Source: Tetrahymena elliotti 4EA (lineage: Eukaryota; Ciliophora; Oligohymenophorea; Hymenostomatida; Tetrahymenidae). From it: DNA of 64,000 bases. The notes under the pieces are model-generated. The model was not told the origin of the DNA, ran no database searches, and saw nothing but the letters and a program-made list of their open reading frames with translations. The position numbers and the translations under genes were made by a program. Where the stretch lies: contig JH720317.1 of assembly GCA_000231825.2 (NCBI GenBank), positions 375,161 through 439,160 on the forward strand. The letters run 5' to 3'. Positions 26,801 through 37,302 of this stretch are shown piece after piece (the first letter of the stretch is position 1; every line of letters starts with the position of its first letter).

Positions 26801-28040
26801 TCATCTCTTTTTTTATGTTCTCTAAGGAGAGCTATAGTACGGGATTCACTCATTGTGTTTGATCTAATTAAGAGAAAATAAATTTTAAGTAATAGTAATA
26901 AAATTTAAGATTATGAAATTTGATGAAAAAATAATCTACTTTCTAAATAAATTTTTTCTGGGCAGTTAAGAATTTGATGTGTTTGAAGAATTTCCCAATA
27001 AATTATTTTGATTCAGGATTTCTTAATTTTAATAATAAAATTAATGTTATTTTGTTTATTTATTGGTAGGATTTATTTTTTAAATACTTCTTTCAAATGT
27101 AATTTGCTGATTGTCTGAATTCTAATTAGCTTTCTAAAATTTCTAATTATTTGAATTTTATTCAGTTGAATAATCTGATGGTCTGCTATTATTTGTAAAT
27201 AAATCGTCATCTTAGTCATTATCGTCTTTCTTTAAATCTGGAATCAAGCAATGAACTGATCCTACATACAAAATAAATTAATTTTAATTAAAAATTGAAG
27301 CAATTCTAGATATTAATTTACCTTTTAATACAATGAAATAACTTCCACCTTTATCACCTATTTATTTATTAATGAAAATTAAATTATCATTAAGTTATTT
27401 TTAAAAAAACTGCTTCAAAATAATTTATGCTGACTAACAATATATGCATGCAAAATATTATACTTCAATAACCAACCTCTCTAAAGTAACTAACATAAAA
27501 AGCATAAATTCATAATGAATGAATGAAATTTAATAATTTACCCACTCTAAAGACACATTCATTTTTCTTTAAAAAGCGATATTTTATATTGTTTAAAATA
27601 ATTCTTGAGCAATTTGCTTTGACATCTTAGTGCTTTTAAAAGATGTCCAAACCCTCAATAATCTTAAGTAGAAATTCTATTTCGAGCTAGTTTTTGACTG
27701 CCTTCCTACATATATAAATAGCCATCTATATTTATTAAAATTATTTTGAATCAAGTAGCTTTCATAAAATAAATAACTTAATTCAAAATGCCAAATTTTG
27801 AAAATGGCTTGTTAAATTTTATAAAAAAATGGTCTAATTGGTCTAAATTTCTACATTAGAATCCTCTTCATTTTAAAGATTGACTGTGTTTTTATCCAAG
27901 ATTTCCAGTAAAATTTTATTTTTTTGGTGCATTTCATCTGAAATTATTTTATCTTTTTTCTTCATCGCATCTACTAGATGATCTGTGTCGAGAGACCCTC
28001 TCTTCATATATGTAGCCGTTGCTTGGGCGTAATCATACAT
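23828..28040 (-). CDS. Twin cyclic-nucleotide-binding-domain protein, paralogue 2
   Basis: Seven exons: 27855-28040, 27542-27725, 27322-27357, 26940-27261, 26696-26863, 25970-26492, 23828-25468. They total 1,019 residues with matching phases. The first exon carries the family motif TYMKRGSLDTD (about 10-20) and ends ...NEEDSN before intron 1. CNBD1 has MAIYICRK, KKNECVFRVGDKGGSYFIVLKG (spanning exons 2-4) and GGAFGEIALLTKEKRTAT. CNBD2 has IFFIRKGEIQISK and CYFGDEEIF...SRISQAQC; Asp replaces the usual Glu in FGE. The tail of about 545 residues is Gln/Lys/Ser-rich and encoded by a single exon, whereas paralogue 1 has an extra intron in its tail. The start at 28040 makes the protein 50-70 residues shorter at the N terminus than its paralogues. 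A first exon may be missing, although an upstream ATG at 28229 runs into TGA. It is a tandem duplicate of the 18538-22606 gene. Ligand and partner are unknown. Confidence 0.87.
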
Positions 28041-29709
28041 TTTCTAAAAAAATTAATCTGTTATTTTTACTTAATTATTCTTCTTATTTTTTGTATTTAT
28101 TTTTGAAAAATTAATTGCCTAATCAAATAGCTGAGAATTAGTAATTACCAGCTATTTTTTAATATAGATTCTAATAATATTTATTAAAAATCAATCAAAT
28201 ATAAACGACTGACTCTTCTACTCACTCATATTTGCAAAATTAAATTTATTAATTTGATTGCTTAATAAAAACGCCAAAAATAAGATAAAATAAAAGAAAG
28301 TGAAAGAATTGATTTATGTTTATTTTCTGAACTAGCTTTTTAGATTTATTCAATAAAATTTAAAAATAGAATTTATCAAACTTTTAAGTTTTATTTTAAA
28401 CATTTTTATCAATTAAAATAAAATTTCACCATTTTTAAGAAGTTTTAGATTTACAAATTAATGGAATGTCCAGTAAAATATTAATCCTTAATTAAATTTT
28501 AAATACAAAAAAGAATTTATCAGCTGAATATCATCAACTAATTTTTAAATAATTTAAGTTCAATTCTAAAGAATAATGAATACAAATTATTAATGTTTTT
28601 AATGTATTTTTCAGTTATTTTAAAGACACATCTATATAAAGATTTGATTTTTATGTTAATATTTTATTTCCAGTAATTTAAATCAATAACTGTAACATTC
28701 ATTATCCACCAATAAAAACAAATTAAAACATAAATCTTTTTGATTAATTATTATGTACCACTTTGATTCAGAATCTAATAATTATCCATTTTCAAAAAAA
28801 AATTTAAATGTAAAATAAACATTTTTTTAATTTAATTTGATTTAAAAATACTTTAGAATTATTTGAACTAAAAAATAATTTTTAAATGAAATTTTAATTT
28901 TGAAATAAAAGTCTCATAAATGCTCAAAATAATATAGATGTAAATAAGTCATAAAGTGTAATTCACGTTTTAAGTGAATATATTAAATAGACTATTATTT
29001 CAAATATAAATAAAGTTAATTCATAAAAAAGTTAAGAGAGAATTCTAAGTGAAATATATTGGGTATCATTGAAAAAAAATATTTAATTATTTTTGATAAG
29101 TTATTGAATAAAATGCTATCCAATTACAACTTATTTTCTTTTTATGAGTTTAACTTTTAATTAGGTGATTTTATAAGGTTTTTAATATACTAAGGTAGCT
29201 TATCTATAAAAAAAAGTAAATACATTTTTTAATCTTTAAATCATTTAATGAATAAAAAAAGATCATAATTAAGTTTTAGAAATGTAGTTTTATATAAAGT
29301 AAACAATTTGGTTTTGTTTTAAACATTTATTTATAAAGTATAATTTATGGAAATTCTACTAATTAGTTGATAGCTGCTAACACTTTAAAGCTCTATGAAA
29401 TATTAATTACTCCATACTTCAAATTTTTTACTAATTTTTGCCAAGATTTGTTATGTTATAAACAGAAGAAAGATGAAATTTGTTTAATCATAGATAAATT
29501 AAATAAGATTTTATTTATTTTGTATAAAATTTGGAGATTAGATGAATGAGCTTTTATTTATTTAGATTATTATTATTTTTACTTTAAATTAATTTTTATA
29601 TTGAGTGTAAATTAATTTTTTCAAGGTTTTCTTATTTTTTATAATTTTTGTTGTTGTTAAAAATATTATTCGACTAATTGGTTTTTATGTGATCTAGATT
29701 TTCAAGGAT
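28041..29709. other. Intergenic region with one doubtful orphan ORF
   Basis: This 1.7-kb region lies between two minus-strand genes. A 60-codon plus-strand frame at about 29367-29549 has no ATG start. It contains CAA, CAG and Cys codons and looks somewhat protein-like, but it has no recognisable domain. I do not call it a gene. The rest is AT-rich with nothing supported. Confidence 0.45.
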
Positions 29710-31718
29710 TCAACTCCATATTTTGATGCTTGTGTCATCACTAGCACTTACAAATTATTTGTTAGATATTCTCAAGATACTACAAACTGTCTACCTGTGT
29801 GCTCTAAGAGTTTTTAGACACTGAGAACGATGCCAATTCCATATTTTAATAGTGCAATCAATACTTCCACTTGCTATTTCATGGTATCCTAGTTTTTCTA
29901 TTGAATAAATTACAGAAGTATGGCCACTAAGATTTCTGTGTTCTTCTCCATCTTTCCATTTCCAAATTTTTAGTAGTTAATCAGAACCACCTGAGGCTAT
30001 GAAATCGTTTGATATAACTTTAACTGCTTTGATTTATCCAAAATGACCTGCTAATTCTTTTACTTAATTTCCTTTTTTGTAGTCCCAAATTGTTAAATTT
30101 GGATCAGAACTTCCACAAACTATTAGTGTTTTTCTTTAATTGAATACATTTAAAATAAATGAAAAAGAATAATTTTAAAATTAAAGAAATAACGAATTTT
30201 AGAATAAATATAATTATTATTTACTCAATCAAATCTAAGGAATTAATAACATCAGTATGTGTATTAATTTGCTTAACTAATAATCCATTAGATATATTCC
30301 AAACTCTGATGTAAGAATCACCTCCTCCAGTTGCTACAAAACTTGAATTTATTTTTTTAATGCAATCAACTGTAAATTCGTGAGCCTCTTTAATAACTCT
30401 TACACACTTTTTATCTATCCAATTCCATATCTTTTTTGTTATTTAAAATAAATGTTTTTTAATTGTTCATCTTTAGAAAAAATAATGATTGTTTTTGATA
30501 TTAAAAAAATAGATGATAAATTATGAATTAATTTGGACAAAAGATGACGATATTTTTATTCTTAAAAGACTCTTTTATTTGTTTGTTGATTTTATCACTA
30601 TTTGGCTGACAAACAAAATAGCTTTAAAATTAATTAATTAATTAAAATTAATGTATATTATCTATCTTCTATTTACGTTCACAAAAACAATTAGATAGAG
30701 ATAGATCTATAGATCTCAATCTGAATATTTAGTTGAATTAATTTTATGAATAAAAAGTATTATTTTTATTATTTACAAAAACATTTCCATCAGGACCTCC
30801 ACACATTAAAAGATTTTATCCTATAAACTCTAGAGAAGTTATTTATTGTTAGGTTTGAATTCTTCTAACTGGTTTATTTCTTTCATTACAAGTGCTCCAA
30901 ACAACTATATCTTAATCAGAACTTGCAGATGCAAAATAATTAGATGAGATTTATACAAGTTTATTAACATGGTGCTTGTGAAGCATCAATATTTTTTCAT
31001 GATAGCTAAACTCATCCAACGGAAAAGCTAATTTATTTTCTCTTAAGTTTGAAATCAAGATGTTTAAATTTTATTTTGTGAAATTTTCTAATCTACTTTA
31101 CAAATCATCCATTTAGTAGAAAATTTCATTCTTTTTCGTATTGTATAATTGTTAGTCTTTGTAAATAATTTTTTCCAAATTCTTGGCATGTAGGTTTCTT
31201 AAGTTTTCAATTAACTCCTTAGTTATTTTTTCTTCATCATTTTAGTTGATTGCATAAGTGTTGTTGATATTTTGTCTTATTGAATTTCTATGTTTTTCTA
31301 GTTTTATTGATTGTAGCTTTTAAATGGTTTTTTCTATACTATTTAAGTCAAATGCTTTAGAAATTTGATTGTCTAACATTTCAAAAATTTAACTAGCACA
31401 TGCATCTAGCTTGTAGACAATATGATTTCTCATTTATTCAAATTTATCTCTAACTTATTCATGCATATTATTTAAGTTTTTTGCTATTTCTAATTTATTT
31501 AGAACTTAATCCTTATCATTATGTAATCTTTAAAGTAGCTCACTTTTCAGTACATATTAATGCCCTTCATGAAGCTAACCCTCTGTGACACACTGCTCAC
31601 AGACTTGCTAATACTTAAATTTACAACCTTCTTCAACACAGTAAATGTTATTTTTGCTTTATAAGTGCTCACATTAAATAATAGTTGTCTAACTAGTAAT
31701 AATAATTTCAGTACTCAT
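29710..31718 (-). CDS. B-box-like/coiled-coil/seven-blade WD40 protein
   Basis: Three exons (30777-31718, 30225-30430, 29710-30133) give 523 residues with consistent phases. The N terminus has a Cys/His cluster resembling a B-box zinc finger: C16, H18, C27, C32, C40, C43, H49, H52. The first C-x-H pair is one residue tighter than the usual spacing. Residues about 60-235 are heptad-like and charged, probably a coiled coil. Seven WD repeats follow (about 250-523), each ending in a WD-type dipeptide: DIVVW, NVFIW, YIRVW, LTIWD, LKIWK, TIKIW, SIKIW. Together they should close a seven-blade propeller. The layout recalls TRIM proteins without the RING, but that is a family comparison only. It is likely a cytosolic scaffold; no catalytic residue is visible. 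Intron 1 (30431-30776, 346 nt) holds a perfect AGATCTATAGATCT palindrome. There is no functional tie to neighbours beyond position. Confidence 0.9.
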
Positions 31719-33661
31719 AGAAGCTTTCTTGCTTTATTATTTGGATTAGTTAATAAATAAGTAATTTTTTGCTAATTTATTTTGAAGAGAATTTTGATAT
31801 ATTTAAACATAAAAATATTATATTTAAAAATAGTATCAAAAATACCTTTTTTAGAAAGCTTGAATACAAATTGATAAGTTTAAAAGTAACCTATATTCTA
31901 GTAGTGCTAAACTAAAAATAGTCTATTTACATCAAATTCTAAGATTACCCAACAAAAAAAAATTATTTTATTTAGTTTTTAGTTCTAAATCTAAAAATAG
32001 CAAACTAGTCTAATATTAAGTTCTAAGAATGAAAATAATTTCTCCTTGTTCTTGTAATTTTTTACCTTGAACGAAGAAATATTATAAGGTATTTTTAGGT
32101 ATTGTAAGATTAACAAATTCTAGAAAAAAAAATTAATTAATTAAAACATCAAATAATGAAATTTAGTAATATTTTATACGTAAATATATTAAAAATCTTA
32201 TCATTGAGTTTATTATTAGATTATTAGCTCGAATAATATTTATTTTCTTATTAATATTCTTAGAACTAATTTAATTTTTTATTTAAAAACATTATTTTTT
32301 TATTTTTATTCACAAAATTTGGTTAAAAACTATTAAAATCTAGTAAATATAATAGAATATTTAGCTTTAATATTTGGCTGTTCAATTCATTTTTTAAATC
32401 ATCAATAGATTTATTTTATTGTATTTAATTCTGTAAAATTTTGATTGATTAATATACTTAATTGTATCCAATCATTGAGAAAAAAAACTCATTTACTGAT
32501 ATCAAAAATTTAAATATGATATTTTTAGAAAAGAACATTAATTAAATTGATTTATACAAATCAATAAAATCAGTATAGAATAAATAAAATAATTTGAATA
32601 CACTCGCTCTACCAATAATATATCTTTTTTTCTTAATTTATTTCTTCCTTATTATATACATATATATATTTAATTAAACTACAATTAAAATTAAAATTCT
32701 AGAAAATAAAATTTTAAATATTTAGATTATTAGGATTTTTTCAAAAATATTCTTATTTAATTTTTTTTTCAGTATCAAACATTTAACTATAAAAAATATC
32801 TTAAATTTTTATATATTATTCTTAGTATCAATTGATCTCTTAAAAATATATTCAGATAATAAAGATCTAAATTTATTTGAGAATTCATCAAAAAATTCTT
32901 AATTTTGTAAAAATAAAATTATTTTCATTCAAAAAATAAAAATAAACTTTTTTCAATTTTTTAAAAGAGATTGTTTTTTTTATTTTTATTTATTAATGAA
33001 ATAGTAACTTGAAAATAAATATTTTGATACTTCAGGTTGAGAAAGATTAATTTCTATCTTTAAAATCAGCCTGAATGAAAAAAATTTTTGAATTATGAAT
33101 AGTTTCTTAATGATAAGTAAGTTTACATTCGAGTGATAAAAGATAATAGCCTAAATGTTAGGATAAATCAATAGAATACTAAGAATATAATACAAGAAAT
33201 AACCACAAAGTACTCTGACTAAGTAATAATGACAGGATCATTAATTGCATCTTATTAATATTAAGAAAATACTAAATAAATTAAAATGAACTCTTTTGGT
33301 TTATACATTTGATAAATTTTACAACTAAATTTTTATACAATGAAAAATGGAAAACCTTTACTCAACTTTTTATACTTTTAACTAATTCAATATTTTTTAA
33401 TTAAAAAAAGCTGTTTAGAGTGTTTCTAATAAATAGAGATAGTTAACAAATTATCAAAAATTAATCAAAAGCAAACATTAAAATTTAGTCAAATACACAT
33501 ATATACTGAGATAGATAGATAATTGATAACTTGATAGTTAGATAATCTTATCAATTATAAGGCAATTTTAGCCTAAATATCTTAAGTAGAAGAGTAAATA
33601 ATAAGTACTGCTTCAACATTTCAATATTTAAAAAATACTTACTCTATTAAGCTTATCATTT
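31719..33661. other. Divergent intergenic region
   Basis: This 1.9-kb stretch separates the start of the WD40 gene (minus) from the start of the membrane-protein gene (plus). It is presumably a shared promoter region. No gene frame was recognised. An 11-bp perfect inverted repeat lies at 33519-33558. The start of the plus-strand gene is uncertain, so a short upstream exon could lie here. Confidence 0.5.
33519..33558. repeat. Inverted repeat, possible hairpin
   Basis: An 11-bp perfect stem (ATAATTGATAA with TTATCAATTAT) flanks an 18-nt spacer, about 100 bases upstream of the membrane-protein start. In sequence this AT-rich such repeats can arise by chance; a regulatory role is speculative. 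Confidence 0.4.
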
Positions 33662-36151
33662 ATGTGCTGGGATTAGATCTTAGTTGAAGGTAAAACAATA
33701 CGTAAATGGTTAATTATTGGTTTTACTATTACTCTTGGTATAACAATTTACTAATTATTTTTGATAAGCAGATCATTCTCAAATTATGTTTTTTCTCCTG
33801 ATATTGATGACATAATGAATAACTGGTAGAAGAATGTACGAAATTTATTTATTTACTTATTTATTTAGCTAAAAAATGCAGTAAAATCCATTAAAAGCAA
33901 TATTTTTACTAGTATAATTACAACTTAATGCATAGATTTACTTTAGTAGAACAACTAAAACTAGCAAATAAAATACCAAAAAATGGCATTCAAATTCTTA
34001 ATATGAAAATTTTCTCTTTTTAATTACTTTTATTGGTACATTTTTAGCAAATTATTGAGCTATCATTTCATTTATTTCAATTTAAAAATTGAGATTATAT
34101 TTTTAAAAAACATTATTTTAATTTTACAGCCAATCTCTAATTTTTTAGATGGAGCTACTTGTAACGAGTACTTGAATAATTATAATTGGTCTGGAATAAA
34201 AGCAGGATGTGACTGTTCAGATAGTACTTAGAATTTTTCTAAATAAATTTTCTTTTTTGCTTGTTCAGCTGATTAACTTGCTAATAAATGTGTTAATGTA
34301 AACAACGTAGAATCTTCAACATTAAATACTTGGCCTTCAAACTCTAATACAAATAATATGTTTAAAGAGTGTGTTTTTCGTTTAAGCGGATAGAATTTCA
34401 TTAACTCGAATTAAGATTCTTCAGCTTAGAGCTGCAGTAGTATTAATGTGAATAATGTGGAGTAGTAAAGAAGTAAGTGTGGGTTTAGTAATAATTCTAA
34501 TAATAAAGGCTATTAAATGTGCTTAACTTAATGTCCTATTATCAGTTTACTCAGCTAAACTAATTCAAACCTCCCTCAATATAATAGTAGAGTATAAGGA
34601 TCAATAAAATCAACCTTTTTCTATACAGTTTCTAGTGATGAAGAGTAAGAATATCCTTTAGTAGATATAGTAACATAGGTTCCAACTGTTTGCATGTACA
34701 AAAAAGATAGAATAAATGTTCTTAGTCTGAATTACTAAAATACATAATATAATTCAAATTGGCAATATACTTTATAAAATGTTTACTTGACTGATAGTTG
34801 TGTATAAGAAGACACAAGATATTTTCCTATTGCAAAAATGCCTATTAACGAATATAAATACTTGCTTTAAAATGGAATAAGTGACGTTTCTGACTACCCT
34901 GGGTATCCTAAAAGCTCTTATATCACTCTTTATGGTAGAAGAATTATTTAATGGAATGATAATTGCAGATAACAAAACTATTTAAATTAGTTTGTATAAT
35001 TTCATAAAAATTAAAATAAATAAGTTTAGCTTAGATTTGTTGCATTAATGTTATAAATATTTTTAGTTTTCATATCAAGTGTGATCATAATAGCTACAAT
35101 ATGTGAAATCGGATGGAGACTAAAATCTTAATGCTTTTGTAGATATTAATCTCCTGATTGTCTTGTAGTATTTTGCAGAAAATAATAATTAACAAATAAC
35201 GAAACTTCAATAACAGATTACTGGAGACTCTATGATCCTTGCTATGTTGTTTGGATATTATTCTATGCATTAGCTTAAATAACTTGTTTTATAATTACCA
35301 TTATATTTGCAGCTTAGACAAATATCGATAAGAGCTAAATTAAAAGTATTAGTTAAGCAAAATGCTCTGATATACTGACAAATTCAATCTTTGTTTAACT
35401 AAGTGATGATATAAACAATGATGTTTGGCCAAGCGACTTGATCCTACTTATAATATATCCTCTTTTTCTGCTATTTTAAATATTAATTTTTATCTTTCTA
35501 TGGAGAGTAGTTACAAATCACAAACGTGAATGGTTTATTCAAAAAATGACTAAGAAATAATTATCTGTACTATCTAGTAAAGACCCAGTTTTAACATCAG
35601 AAGAATCAGAAGAAGAAAACTTCTAAAAAAATTTAGTTCAACATAAAATATTAGAGAAACAAAGACAATAATAAAATTTAGTCCTACAAGCAGATTTTAT
35701 TTAGAGACAAAATCTATTAAATCAAAGTCTTTCTTACTTTAATACCTCAAGAAGCAATGTGACTAATAATGGATAAACCTATTAGTATGAACTATCTAGA
35801 ATTACTTACCTTCAGCAGTAATCAGGCAATCTAAATTCTTCTTCACTTAATGCAGACTAAATGAAAAATTATAATTCTAACGGACAAAATGATTCAAATT
35901 AAAACAATAACGTAAACATTTCAATTACACATTCTTTAAATAATAACTCTGTCCATTCAGAACATTTTGGAGGTAATAACTACGAAAGTAGTAAAGAATC
36001 TAAATAGACTCCTCCACAATAGAATAAAAACAAAAATACTAATCCTATTTTCTAAAATAATCAAAAAAAGTAATCAAATCATGAAAGGTCTACTAATATA
36101 ACAGCAAATAAAGGAATTAAACAAAGTTTTCTAGATGCAGATCCAGTTTGA
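33662..36151 (+). CDS. Four-helix membrane protein with Gln/Asn-rich tail
   Basis: Two exons (33662-33835 and 34130-36151, phase 0) give 731 residues. TM1 lies at about residues 16-36 (WLIIGFTITLGITIYQLFLI). A large loop of about 300 residues follows, with many cysteines (GATCNEY, AGCDCSD, FFACSADQLANKC, QSCSSIN, CGFSNN, MCLTQCP) and several sequons, consistent with an extracellular or lumenal disulfide-bonded domain. Three more hydrophobic helices follow: about 357-380 (VALMLQIFLVFISSVIIIAT), about 428-450 (YVVWILFYALAQITCFIITI) and about 493-518 (ILLIIYPLFLLFQILIFIFLW). The final ~210 residues are Gln/Asn/Ser-rich and probably cytosolic. I do not recognise the family. The start was chosen as the nearest ATG before TM1; the frame stays open upstream, so a longer N terminus cannot be excluded. 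Confidence 0.8.
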
Positions 36152-37302
36152 AAAAGAAGATGATATATGCAGGGAAGCATAGCAAAATATGATAATAGTA
36201 AAAATACGTTTAAAAATAAACCAATTAACTACAAATACGATCTTATTAAAAAATAATTTTTCCCATCATTTCAATTTTGAAAAAAAAAAAATAATAATTA
36301 AAAATTATATTTTTATTACAATTAATAATAAATTTATAAATTAGTATTTTTTATATCAAAAATGCTAATCTTTAGTTCAATTAATGTATATTCTTTCATT
36401 TTTAAATAAAAGAAATAAGTCTAAATTAAGCTTATTAGATAAATATCTTAAAAAACAATTACATTATATAGATATAAATTAATATGTAATGCAAAATAAT
36501 ACTATGTTTGTGATTATTTTTTTATAAAAGTCATATTTTAAATATAATAAATTTATTAATTATTTTTTTAAAGGAAGGAATTAATTGAGTGAAAAGGAAA
36601 TACTGTAATATATTATTAATCAGTTAAATATCTAGCTTTTTTAAAAATATTTAAAATATTTATTAATCCTATAAAATCTAAATCAAAAGAAGAAGTTATT
36701 GTGACTAGTCACAAAATTTGTTAGTTCTATTTTAATTAAAGTCACAATATTTTAAAATTAGACAAAAATAGCTGGCTTATAGAAAAATTGTAATAAAAAA
36801 TCATTTTGAATATATTTTTACATTACAGGTCTTTAAATACAATAAAAAATTTTAAATATTAAAAGATATGTAATTAAATAATTTTTTTCTAAATAATTCT
36901 ACCAAATTAATAGTCTTCAAAGCTAATCTTTAACAAGTATTATTTTTCTAAATTATTAAAACCACTTTTGATTTAAATCATATTCCTTTATACCTACATT
37001 TGTAAAATATTTAATTATGGGTGATTAAATAAATAATTTCTTAAAGCTGATAGAATTGTAAAATAACTGAATATTGAGCGATGTATTAGGTGTTTATTGC
37101 TGTTATTAATAGCAAATCTTAAGAAGATATTTTTTACTTGATAATAAGAGTCATAAAAAACCTATCTCATTTAAAATAAATTGATGTTTGTTTTACTAAA
37201 CTATTCATTTTTAATTAGAAACATAAACAGAAATACTGTTCAGAAAATCTTATTAGTAATTCTAAATTAATAATTTGTTAAAAATTTTAAATTAGTTTTG
37301 AG
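36152..37302. other. Intergenic region upstream of CNBD paralogue 3
   Basis: This 1.15 kb lies between two plus-strand genes and no gene was recognised. A 16-nt perfect palindrome, TTGTGACTAGTCACAA (36699-36714), lies about 590 bases before the CNBD start. Its GC-containing core stands out from the background. Confidence 0.5.
36699..36714. promoter_or_regulatory. 16-nt perfect palindrome, candidate protein-binding site
   Basis: TTGTGACTAGTCACAA is self-complementary over all 16 bases, and the half-site GTCAC recurs in GTCACAAT about 30 bases downstream. The placement fits a dimeric regulator site, but no binding protein can be named. Confidence 0.3.

Noticed and set aside
28200..28240. Possible upstream first exon of CNBD paralogue 2 starting at ATG 28229
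   Set aside because: The frame meets TGA after 12 codons and no donor site in phase with the 28040 exon was found.
29367..29549. 60-codon plus-strand frame in the spacer before the WD40 gene
   Set aside because: It has no ATG, no recognisable domain and no splice partner; a chance frame or an old gene remnant is as likely as a gene.
30701..30716. AGATCTATAGATCT palindrome in WD40 intron 1
   Set aside because: A perfect palindrome, but short, AT-rich and intronic; expected by chance at this composition.
34772..34975. Minus-strand open frame
   Set aside because: It is antisense to the cysteine-rich ectodomain of the four-helix membrane protein.
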